A stretch of 64,000 nt of DNA, taken from NCBI GenBank assembly GCA_028538565.1, contig JAPQWN010000011.1:9332501-9396500 (forward strand), written 5' to 3'. Under the pieces are notes generated by a model. The model made no database searches, was not told the origin of the DNA, and saw only the letters and a list, made by a program, of their open reading frames with translations. The position numbers and the translations under genes were made by a program. Positions 45,464 to 56,765 of this stretch are shown in pieces (positions within the stretch are counted from its first letter, which is position 1; every line of letters begins with the position of its first letter). Source of the DNA: Umbellularia californica. Taxonomy: Eukaryota > Streptophyta > Magnoliopsida > Laurales > Lauraceae.

Positions 45464-48181
45464 CCCTGAAGACAAGCCACTTTTAGGCGGACTATGCAAA
45501 ATTAGATTCAATTGACTCTTATTCGAAGAACAGTAACTATATCCAAATTGATGGATTTGACGGGCATTATTTGCTTAATATTTCTACAAAGTTTGACTGT
45601 TTGAGATTTAAAATTCCTCAAATAGTCCCACGTTAAAGCTTGCTAATCCATCAAAGCTACCAAAAACCTACTATCCTTGATTCCTTAACCAAATCCAACA
45701 TTTATTAGATTTAAGGGTCGAGTATCCTGTTATTATTCTAGTATCTGAAGTCTCCAATTCTAAATAAAGTTGATATGAAACTTATATTTGGATCCGGAAG
45801 AAATTTAAATTTGGACCCATATCCAAGCATATAGGATCCAGAACCTTAGTATGTTTTGATTGAGGATCAAGAGGATCAAGATGCAAGATGAGAGTATATG
45901 TATAGGTTTAAAAACATGCATGTATAGGTTTAAGGGCTTATATAACTTGATTCATATTGATAGTTGAGAGTCTACTTAGCTTTAATCATATCCTATTTAA
46001 TAGGTCTATTATTATATATTTTTTAAAATCATTTTGGAGCTTTTTTATCCAATAATACTAATGTACTCCCCACATTTTATTTTTGGATCCGAATCTAGAA
46101 CCAAATTGGCCTTTTTTTTTTTAAATTGAAAATACATCCGGAGATGCAACTCATAGGTTCCTCTTGAATTTGGATTTGGACTTATAAAGACAAATCCGGG
46201 TCCGGATCCTCCATGGTTCTGCCATAGATCTTACCCATTGCATCTTTGATGAGACACATTTTCCATTAAAAAAGTAAAAAAAAAAAAAAAAAAGGAAGGA
46301 ATTGGTTTTTCTCGATAGTGAGGATTTTACTTTTCAATGGTTGGGATGGGAATTAGGAGTGCAAGATTCCCTATCTAGTGAAAATAGAAGTCCTGATTCA
46401 AGTAAGTAAATAATCCTCTTCTGGTTTAGATTTTGTAATTTTATTCCGTGTATGATAAGACTGAAGACTGCAAGGCAAGTACCTTACTGGAGCATCATAT
46501 AATTCCTCCAAGAAATAGAGTGCGAAGATACGCCATCTGACAGTAGTCTGATGGGCGTATCTTTTGGGGACTCTAATGTAGATACACATCTTCACCTTCT
46601 AAGCTTCTCTAAAATTTTATCTAATCACATCTCATTTTCTCACATGTTCATGCATATTAAATAGCATATGTTGCGTGCTAGCACATGTTATCTATAGCAA
46701 GCTCGGTTGGGTTGGAACGTGGCTACTTTCAATTAAGTAATGGGTCAAAATAAAGAGGGTTTGATTGTAGTTTAACTCATAATAAAAAAAAAAAAAAAAA
46801 CGTAACAAAGGAATTTGATGAGTTTGGCCACATGCATCATTATAACTTCATTCTATTTTGTGGTTCTCTATTTTGTCCATTCTTAACAAGGGCTTGACAG
46901 TATTTTGTTCCCTCTTGATATTGTTTACATCTTTCCTCTTTGCCTTCAGGGTAATTCCTAATATTGGACAATTTAAGATTTTGATATATTTCTTACGGTT
47001 GTGATTACTTTTTTCTTTTTTTTTTTTTTATGTTTTAATGGAAACTCACACATTATAAATTTTATCAGTTGACGACACTGGAACCGGCGCTTGGCCCCTA
47101 AAGACACATTTGTGCGATATTGAAATTCTATATCATTAAAGGATTCCTTTTTCATAGTATCACAACAAAGTAATTTTAACTCCTTGGGCTCTGTTTTAGA
47201 AATTAGTTTTCTGCGCTTCTCATTTCCTATGAAAAAGAGTTGTACCTAATAGCAAAAAAGGAAGAAGGATAAAAAAATAAAGGCTTCTCATTGGGGAAAG
47301 CCAGGTTGGTGTACCATAAAGGTGTGTTCCTTGAGCTAGTATAGGGTTCATTTTTTCTTTCTTCTTTTCTTTTCTTTTTGAGTTACCTTATACAGATCAC
47401 ACGTGGAAAAAAAAAAAAAAAAAAGCATATGCTTGAACATTGACATGTATCTTGTAGGGCTAGTTTTCAAGTTTCAAGAATAGTATCTTCTTTTATTTAC
47501 TTATTTATTTATTTTTTTGCCATTCTTCTTTGTATCAAGCCAAGGGACCTTGACCCATTAGAAACCCCATCCCTAAGAGCTAATACATACTCCTCAGTAA
47601 GAAATTCCGTCCGCAAACATATAACACCTGCTTCTATAGGTACTCAAAGTTTGATCCCTAATTACTAAGGTGAAAAGTGATGTCCCCAACCAACTCGGCA
47701 ACCCCTTGCTCTCCTTCTCTTTTGGCATTCAAAAAAAGGGTTTCCCCTTTGTTATGTTTGAAAAGGATGATCCCCTACCCCCTCTCAAATCACATAAAAA
47801 GGTTATTTTTTGAAATTCCATGTTAAAATAGGATAGTAAATTGCTCATGTTGAGAAAAACATGTCTACCTACCTACCTACTGATCACATGTATGAAAGTG
47901 TAAGTACATGCTTACGGATTTAAACACACGTTGATAGAAAAAAGTAGAGATGAATAGATAATAGATGGATGGATAGATAGGAAGAAACTATCCTAAATAT
48001 TAAAAAGCACATATGGTTTACAAGATTCAAATAACATAAAGAGGCACTTATATATCAGCCACAAAAAACTTGAAAGAAAAAGATTAGATAACAAAGGGAA
48101 GAAAATATCAGATATGGGTCACAAGAAATGGGTGGTGGCCCATGAGTAAAAACCCTCCCATAATTCTCTGGATTTTGTTAT
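45464..48181. other. Intergenic upstream of the MAKR-like gene
   Basis: AT-rich with homopolymer runs (46276-46295, 46784-46800, 47407-47424). A short near-perfect palindrome lies at 46528-46566. No gene recognised. Confidence 0.4.
46528..46566. repeat. Short imperfect palindrome
   Basis: AAGATACGCCATCTGAC pairs with GTCTGATGGGCGTATCTT across a few loop bases, forming a roughly 17-bp stem. Confidence 0.6.
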
Positions 48182-48365
48182 TTGGAGGCATTCAAAAACT
48201 CTCCAGTTTCTGACATTTCCCATATTCTTTTCTGGTTTGGCACCTTCCTTGCTTTAAAATATACTCTCCACTCCCTCCCCCATCTCAAGCCCATCCCTCC
48301 AAACACATCCCACAAGAGAAACCTCTCCACTGTCTTCCCACTCCAACACTACCCAGTCATACTAG

Positions 48366-49445
48366 ATGGGTATAGACCAGACTCCTTTTGACCCAACAGA
48401 TGATGACTACATAGACATGGACATCAGCTCTGCCACTTTCTTCTGCTATTCCATCACCTCCCCAAACAGAGAATTTGAGTTCCACATGTCTTCCAATGCT
48501 TGTGAGAAAGAACCCACAACCTCTCCTGCTGATGAGCTTTTCTACAAAGGAAAGCTCCTGCCTCTCCATCTGCCCCCACGTTTGCAAATGGTCCAAAAGC
48601 TCCTCCAAAACACAAACAGCCCCACCCATGAATCACTCCAGACAGAGTCGTATGAAGAATATCTCACTACCAACACTACTACCCCATTTGAATCTTGCAA
48701 CATCTCACCTTCTGATTCATTACCAGTCAGTAGAGAATTAAACCCAGATGAGTATTTCTATGAATGCCCACCAGATGAAGATGCCAGCTTTATCGATCAC
48801 CCAAAGAAGTTCTGGTCTAAGAAGCTCAAGTTAATCAGACACTCTTCATTGGGGTTGAAACTAAAGGCCTCAAGAGCTTACATCAAGTCTCTTTTCAGTA
48901 AGTCTGGGTGCTCAGACGAGTCCTGTGCGGCTGCAGCGAGGAACCGTGATGAATACACAGTTTCAAAGGCCAAGGAGTGCTTGAGCAAGTACATGAAGGT
49001 GGCAAAGAAGAACCCATTTGGACAAATTCAAAGAGAGAGATACCCAGTAGCAGCAGCTCTCGCTACTAACATTGGTGACGAGAAGGTGTTCAAAGATGGT
49101 AGCAGCCATAGAAGGTCGTTTTCGGGGGCGATCAAGCATCATTCGGGGACTAAATCTACATCTTCCTCGTCATCGTCGTCATCGAATTCTTCTTCTTCCT
49201 CCTCTAACTCTTCATCTTTGAGTGCAAATTCCAACAGGTTTTATGAGTTACATCTGCTTAAAAGGAGTAGCAGTGCTAATTCTGAGGTTGAGAGTTCAAT
49301 TCAAGGAGCCATTGCCCACTGCAAGCAGTCTCAGCAGCTCTTCTGTGCAAGGAAAAGTGTCAGTGAAGTTGGGTTTTGTTCGTTGCCTTCATCTAGGATC
49401 TCAACTTGTGAGAAGAGAGAATGGCCAGAAATGTGCAGCGGATGA
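48366..49445 (+). CDS. Probable membrane-associated kinase regulator (MAKR4-like)
   Basis: A 359-residue single-exon protein of the MAKR/BKI1-related family, plant-specific regulators that sit on the inner plasma membrane through basic patches and modulate receptor kinases; Arabidopsis MAKR4 acts in lateral root founder-cell patterning. The conserved ADELFYKGKLLPLHLPPR box is at 55-72. A Lys/Arg-rich patch with FWSKKLKLIRHSSLG and KSLFSKSGCSDESC spans 147-187 and is the likely membrane anchor. RRSFSGAIKHHS is at 249-260, a Ser-rich low-complexity run at 264-288, and the C-terminal SSIQGAIAHCKQSQ motif, resembling the BKI1 kinase-interaction segment, at about 310-323. No signal peptide or membrane span. 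Length is normal for MAKR4. The ATG at 48366 is the first in frame and the frame is unbroken. Which MAKR member it is cannot be settled without a tree. Confidence 0.88.
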   Translation: MGIDQTPFDPTDDDYIDMDISSATFFCYSITSPNREFEFHMSSNACEKEPTTSPADELFYKGKLLPLHLPPRLQMVQKLLQNTNSPTHESLQTESYEEYLTTNTTTPFESCNISPSDSLPVSRELNPDEYFYECPPDEDASFIDHPKKFWSKKLKLIRHSSLGLKLKASRAYIKSLFSKSGCSDESCAAAARNRDEYTVSKAKECLSKYMKVAKKNPFGQIQRERYPVAAALATNIGDEKVFKDGSSHRRSFSGAIKHHSGTKSTSSSSSSSSNSSSSSSNSSSLSANSNRFYELHLLKRSSSANSEVESSIQGAIAHCKQSQQLFCARKSVSEVGFCSLPSSRISTCEKREWPEMCSG

Positions 49446-49532
49446 AGAAAAAACACCCTTTTCATTGGGTTAAGATATTCTTGTTGTCCTTTTGAGATTA
49501 GTATATGCTTTGATTAAATTCAAAACCAATGC

Positions 49533-49554
49533 GCTCTCTCTCTCTCTCTCTCTC
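49533..49554. repeat. (TC)n microsatellite in the 3' flank of the MAKR-like gene
   Basis: Eleven TC units about 90 bases past the stop codon, likely within the 3' UTR. Confidence 0.93.
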
Positions 49555-50746
49555 ATAATATTTCTTTATAATCCTGTAACTGAGGAATTGCATGATGCAT
49601 TATACCATTGCCTTGAGTTTGTCCATTTGAGATCCAATGGTCGATCATCTAGACTGTTAATTTTTGGGCCCTATGGTAGTTTTATCATGCTTATGGTTGA
49701 ACAATGATTAAAAGACCCCATCATCCACCCAATGTTTGACACTTCTTTACACAGAATGTGGGATATTGTGTTCATTTCATAACCGCATTGGGAGGCAGTG
49801 AATCAAGGTCAAAATTACTCCAATTAGCTAGCAGGGGGCCATCAGATCAATGGTTTGCATCACTCACAGAACTGTAGCTGGACCCCACTTGCATCTACCT
49901 AATACCTTTGTTGGGAAGTCCCAAACCACGTTGCCTCCCAAACCACGTTGCCTAAGTCCTGAATTGGATATGGCTTCATATGTCTATTCAGGTCTTCCAC
50001 CTATCAACTTAAGCTTTTAGAGTAAGTGGTTGTCAACAACCTTAAATACTATGCATATGCTTTCATATGATTTTTCCAATTATTAAAAAAAAGGAACAAA
50101 GTGAAAGGTTAATTTATTGTAGTAGGAAAACCCGTCCTCATAACAAATACATCCATACATTTCAAATTCAATATCGATACATTTATAATCTAAACATTCA
50201 GACATTACAAATTAATGTATACCTTGTAGACAAAGATATATAAACCTTTAATTGAATATGAATATGTATGAAATTAACATCTCGATAAAGTCTCATTTTT
50301 CATTTTAAATCTTTTATTGACTAATGCCATAATCTAGTGTCAAATTACCAACTCATCCAACAAGCACTTAAACTTATATTATGAATGTACTTTTTTTAAA
50401 GCAAATCAAGAAAAAGTGCATGCAGTAGAAAGGAAATAGGAGAAGTGGATTACAAAGGCAACAGGAGAATATGGAGAAGTGAGTTTTTGCATAATAAGGA
50501 AAACTGTAAAAGTCAGAGAAAAGATGTGACTGCTTTCATGTTAAATAAAAGTGGAGGTTGTCAGCACTAAGTTAGAGAGGATGGACGTTTTATAAAATGA
50601 GGGGATAGAAGTACAATGGTTTAAGATAATGAGGATAGCTATCAATTAAAATTACAAGACATGGTCAAAATTTAATTCAAAACCTTCATGTTTTTTTTTT
50701 TTTTCCTCTTTAATATATAATAATGGAAAACATATCATCTGGACTC

Positions 50747-50898
50747 CCAAGTTTTAACTGTGTTCTTCCTAGTTTGGTGATGCAATAGGGTCCGTGGGTT
50801 TATGGCAATGGTAGATGTCAACTGAATTTCCAAGTTTTAACTGTTTTCTTCCTAGTTTGGTAATGCAATAAGGTTAGCGAGTCTATGGCAATAGTAGC
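50747..50898. repeat. Tandem duplication, period 84
   Basis: CCAAGTTTTAACTGTGTTCT ... ATGGCAATGGTAG at 50747 recurs diverged at 50830. Confidence 0.8.
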
Positions 50899-51342
50899 AG
50901 CAAGTGCAGTACTATCCTTCACTGAAAGTACGGATGCTGACAGAACTGTGCATACAACTAATCAAGTAATCATGTATCTAAAGATAATAAAAAAAAAAAA
51001 GATGCTGCCCTTCTCTTTTCTTCTCCCTTTTCTTCTTGACTTCAATAAGTAGCAAACTGCTCAGTCCTTCAAAGCAGAAGAGAAACGACCAGCCAATGTT
51101 CTGGTCTGTACATGAATTTACAGATATAAAATGACCCAAGTATCTCTGTGGTCTGAACAATATCTTTCTCAAAACAGAGACAGTCAACATTGTCATTGAA
51201 GGAAAGGGATCCTCTGTTCAAGGTTAAAAACTTGTTTTGTCACCCATCAGTAAATTTAGTATAGGGCCGTAACTTAGGCTGGGCCAAGGATGTTGAAGCA
51301 CAGCCCACCCTTTTTTGTGGGCCCAAAACGGCGGCCCCAAAT

Positions 51343-51475
51343 TGAAGAAAAACTTGTTTGGTGGGCATTTTGTGAGAGAGAAAATCTAGAGAGACAGTGA
51401 AGAAAGGAGATTGGGAGAGATTTTATAAATGTGTGGAAATAGAGAGAAAATGTCAACAAAACGAGTTTTTCTTCA
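51343..51475. mobile_element. Small foldback element
   Basis: TGAAGAAAAACTTGTTTGGT... at the left pairs imperfectly with ...ACAAAACGAGTTTTTCTTCA at the right over roughly 35 bases, enclosing AGAGAGAAAAT-type sequence. Total 133 bp. It could be a MITE or a hairpin-forming transcript; no clean target duplication seen. Confidence 0.5.
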
Positions 51476-53704
51476 TTCATTATCAGAATGTAGCATTCCC
51501 GCAGTAAAGCCAAATATGTCCAAAATCAGTTACCTATACCTTTTCTACAAGAAAAATGAATCCCATCAAATAAAGAATCAGTGAGTAACACTAAAAATTA
51601 GAACAATTCTCTTCTCTAGTGCGAATTCCTCTTTCCACAAGGCATCCATGTGATCCACGTTCAACGTGTGAGTCTGGATGAGGTTTGCAAATCAGGCTGG
51701 TGGTTTTTTTTTTTTTTTTTTTTGGCTCAGATATTCGTATTGCGGCTTGGATGCTGATCACATGGGCCAACGTTAGTTGATTTGTGTGAAGTTGTCATGA
51801 GCACCATATATATGGCACATGTCAATGAGATACAGACCATGTAATTTTCTCAGTTTACACCATCATGGTCTAACCAGTTTGGATTGTTTCAATCCGGTTA
51901 CAGAACATGGTTATGATCATCCAATAAGTGTAACTTTCTGTGGAAGGATAAAAAATTCAGACACCCCACATGATTTTTAAGCAATGATACAAAGGTTTGA
52001 GTTCACAGATAAACCAATCATCATTGTTCTACAGACAAAGTGCCACTTGCATTAAATGAAGGAGAAGTAATCTATAAATCTGACTATTAAATATATACTT
52101 TTTAAGTAGGTTAGCACTTAGCATAGCATGGTACAATTGGTTAGCAAAGCATCTCAGCACCAAGCATTGTAAAGCCTTTTTCACTGAAAATCACTATAAA
52201 TTTATATACAAGTGTAAATGCAGCCCACACCTTTTCATAAACTAATAAATAATACTAAAGATATTCATAATATAGTGATTAAGAAAAGCTACTTGTCTGC
52301 CTTTGTAGACTTATGCATCCATTAATCATAATGATAGAAACCCACTTAAAGGCAATATGATTATTTGATAATTTAATAAAGGAAAAGGTAGGAAATCTTG
52401 GATCAGACAAAGGGCCCTTCAAATTCTTTTTGGTTTGCAAAGGTGTCAAAACAAAACCTTAAACTAAGTATGCATGTCAATGAAAGGTTTGGCAAGATTA
52501 AAGACAAAGAAAGCAATAAAAAAACAAACCCACTAATGCTGTTGGGCACTTCCACTGTTTTTGGTAAGATGGGAACTTGCACTGTTGGCAAGCATAATAC
52601 AACAAAAACTCCTTTTTCCCACAGAGAAACGAGAAAAGCCAAGCCTTGAATAAATCCATTTATACTCTGTTTGCTTACATCACCTCTCCAAGGAATGGCA
52701 TTAGAAATTGATACTTTTCTAATTCATTTCAGCATTCTAGTCCATCATACAGTTCATTTGGAATTAATAGGTAACTAAAGGGGTTATCCTATAAAGGGAT
52801 TTACAAAATTCAATGTAGAATGACCATCTGGTATAAAGAGAGGAATTGAAATCTGTATAATTTCCTTAATTGAAACATAACAATGAGTAAAAGTTACTAA
52901 AATAGTAAACCAATTCCAAATAGCATAAAAACCCTTTGACCAACTCTTAATTACTTTTTAAGATCTTCTACAAAAATTCAAACTCAAACAGGCCCAAAAA
53001 CCTCCTAAAATAAGCAGACTAAGAAATTACTATAGATAGTAGAATCTCACATGAAAGCTATGACTAGTCCTTCGAAATGGACCTCATTTTGCCTTTGGAG
53101 GTTATCTATATTGTAGAGCATGCAGATAGCTTCAAAACGAGTATTTATGCATTACAGGACAATACCTGGATCAAAAGTAATGGTTCTTGAAGTTGACATC
53201 ATCTTTTCAGCTTGATTTCTTACCATATTTACATTCCAAAAATTGTTCCACCACTTGTTCTACATTACCGCACCTTTTCTTTTTCTAAAAATATGTAAAA
53301 TGTGAAGAGAAAAAAAAAAAAAAAAAAACAATTGGATAAGAAGATTTTACTAAACGAAGGAAGAACGCGATCTATGAGTTCTACAAAAGATATTTGATAA
53401 ATTGAGAAGTGAACCATGAAACAAATGAGAAACATTTATGAAGCAATTGAGGAGCAAACTATGAGCATGTGAGAAACATCTGGAAAAATGTAAGGCTTTG
53501 GATTGATCATTGGTGAGTCCTGCTGCACACAGATTGCTTTGGTTTTTTTTTTCCCTGGTGTCTCATTGTATAGTTTTAACTTCTACACATACAGCAGAAA
53601 ATGATGCTATAAATACTTTAATCCGCTTTCCATTTGTTTCAACAGTAAGATCTCGACATTTCTCCCCTTATTTCCTATGCTTTACCTAAACAAGAAGTTA
53701 GGTA

Positions 53705-53790
53705 TCACAAGGTATCATCAAGTATTTTGGAATTGAATCACAAGGTATCATCAAGTATTTTGGAATTGAATCACAAGGTATCCTCAAGTA
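53705..53790. repeat. 33-bp tandem repeat, about 2.6 units
   Basis: TCACAAGGTATCATCAAGTA plus TTTTGGAATTGAA occurs at 53705 and 53738, with a partial third unit from 53771. Confidence 0.92.
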
Positions 53791-56765
53791 GCTTCAAATT
53801 AACTGTTGGGCATGCTTGGTATTAAGACTGCTATTGCACAGATTACACATAAATTCATAAATATGTAAATAAGCATTCAAATTATGTAAAACAAGCTGAG
53901 AGTGATTATTATAAACCGATAATGCTGGAAAATAGCCTAAAAATTTGGGATGCAGGTAACTAGAAATAAAGTTCCATCTTTTACCAGAGAAAACTCCAGC
54001 TGCTATGGCCCTGATTAGCTCATACATTGCTGATTTATCCCAATTTTAAAATGGTAATTATGATTCAGTTTTCTCATGGTGTTCAAGTTATGATAAGAAC
54101 CCATTTCTATAGCAGCACCCCCTGTCAAAGATTTTCAAGTATATCCCTGCCTCACACATCCTTGTCTGTATCCTTATCTGTGTATCTGGGCATCAGGTTG
54201 GCTCCATTACAAGACTTAAAAACAGATTCCATACATTATTTCCTACAATCCATATAACATCAAATATCTGTTGCACTGCTTCAATCAACCACCAAAAAGA
54301 GCATGTGGCTAATGTCAGATATCTCAATAGGATTCCTCTTTCCACTCCTTTTTCTTGCTGATAATTGGGAGTACCAAAAACTTTTCAGTAACTTGTCCGT
54401 TCTAAAACCTTATTCCACTGCATGTCATTTTCAGCTATGTGGTCACCAGTTGCATGGGTAAATAGAGAAGCAAGGTAAGGAGAAGATTCCTATGCACTTT
54501 TCCCTGTTCAGTTTTTCCCATCCTTGCTAACTTTTATGGGTATCTAAAACACAAGGCACGGACATGGACACAGTTTACAAAACAGGAGTGATGCTATCAA
54601 TGTGTGAACAACAGTTCATTCAAGAAGGTATGTTTGGATGCACCAGTAAAATCCTAGCTGGTTCAACATTCAAGCATGAAAATTGGAAATGACATGAAGT
54701 GGGACAGCATTTTTTAATGCATCTCTGCCCCAAATCAACATCAGCAATTGGTGCCAGTAATGATTTTGGGTGTAGAAGTATCACAACACATGCCTCTTCT
54801 GATTCCTATGCCATATCAAACAGGTAATGAAATTGATAGTCATTCCTTTTCTGTCCAAGAAGTTCAAATGACCAGGAATTGGGTAAATTACCCAAACATA
54901 CTCTTTTTAAAACTTTATCATGAACTGATCAATGGCAACAAGTTTACTCCAACATTGTTTCTAGTCAAAGTACTCAAAACTCTCATTTGTTTTTTTTATA
55001 AAACTTCAGAAGAGTTGGTGCTTGACCTGACATGAACATAGATTTACAATGTTACTTACAAGATGCTATTCTTAGCAGATGCTCCCACCCACACAATGTA
55101 ATCATTTACCTTAGTGTCAACATTAGAGGGGAAAAAATTACAACTCAGAAATCCATGTAGATACCAAGTAACACATGGAAGAAGATGGAACTGAGACCAC
55201 AAAAACCTTCATTTGAACTTGCAATGGATTCAACTATACATGCTTCATGCTTGACCCTTTCTGAGAATTCATCCTATTAAAACAAAAAATGAAACAAAAT
55301 TTAGATACTGAACAGACACAAAAGTGTTAATAGCATGTGTTTGAAGGTACAGATGCCATGTGCTGAGAGATTATCTAGGACATCAGAATGGAGCATACTT
55401 TTTACTTTTCAGTTCATGCACCACCATGCCTGCTTTTTAAGTTTCTAGAATCTGTTTTCTGATCCAGCAAATATAAAGGGAAACAGAGAAAAAAATTCAA
55501 TGTAGTCAGCAGCCAGAAAGGTATATATTCTGAACACTCGTGACAACATGGGCATGCTTTTTTCTTTCTTCTTAATGATCGATTAAATAGAGATACAGAG
55601 CATGCCTATTGACGTAGAGAGAAGATGATCACTTGCAACTAGTTCCAACTCCCAAGGCATTCACCATAAAATTCAAAGAGTAAGTGACCTGGCAAACAGT
55701 CTTCTTGAATTGTTTAAGGAATCTTTTTTTTTTTTTTTCATTTCTATGATTGCCTAGGTTGCATGGTACAACTAGTAGAATATCATCATTCCTCACGCAT
55801 ATATACGTTAATATGCATATATTTATACAGATAAGGATGAAGATATCATTTGAACAAAACGTCAGCCCCATCGTTTATCAAGACCACCTATTTTGTCAAC
55901 CCACTTTGCAGGTATCATTCCCAATACACCAATCAGATGACAGTGGGTCAAAAGCTTGCAAAATAAACAGTAAGGATTATATGAAAAAAAAAAAAAAAGT
56001 GTTTCATTTCAATCAGATACGCGAAGTATCCATTTTGTGGCTTGGAAATAAGCTGTAGCAATTTTAAAAGCCAATGTTGGACCACTCAATTGGTGTAGTT
56101 TCTGGAAGATGACCAATAGAATAGAGAAAGCAGTCTATAGACTATATCGCTATCAGATTGTCCATGTATTTACACAATGAGTTCCATCATGGCCTACGAT
56201 GCAACTCGTTACATATGATCATGATTCTCCTTCCCTCCACCCAAATTGTGTAGTCTTGCGATCGCCTGTAAGTATGGATAGTTAAAACCAGAGTCTACAT
56301 TCTAAATGGATTGTCCATGTAATCATATAATCACGGCCTATGATGAATCTCTCGATTTTCAGAAAGAGTTATAAAATAGTTTTTATAGCTCATGGGCTTG
56401 TTTAATTGCATGAAACCCTTCCAGAAAACTTACTGTTGAAGCCTGAAGGGATCATGATTTATTCATCAACAACTTCTCCAAAAATAACTGTTAATATGTT
56501 TGCCTATTATCAAATACCTTTTTTTTTTTTTAAAAAAATAGTTATTTTCAAGTACTCCTAGGTTAAGTACCTCTACACCTATTTGATCTTTATGAAAATG
56601 ATCTATTTGATGGATGCAAGAAGGAATTTAAGCGCTTACACAGTGCTAATGCATCCTCAGCCAGGTGACCGTAGCCTGATTACAATCTGCCATTAATAAT
56701 AAAAATGATGTGAGAGGTCTGCCCTAAGGATGGATGACTTCCAAGTATCCATAAAATAATGCAAC

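Larger units (their letters stand above)
49600..56765. other. Intergenic, or intron and 3' end of a CFAP298-like gene
   Basis: No exon could be named here. The C-terminal exons expected for the CFAP298-like gene (an AREP...MM.YY..RQEE-type segment) were looked for on the minus strand and not found. Contains several short tandem duplications and homopolymer runs. Confidence 0.4.

Noticed and set aside
50978..51196. Lys-rich minus-strand stretch considered as the missing last exon of the CFAP298-like gene
   Set aside because: The resemblance to the RQEE..KKL tail requires crossing stops and frames.
53794..54027. Exon-like stretch MYELIRAIAAGVFSG before a GTAAAA donor
   Set aside because: Too short to identify and not part of any family I recognise; it does not match the missing CFAP298 C terminus.
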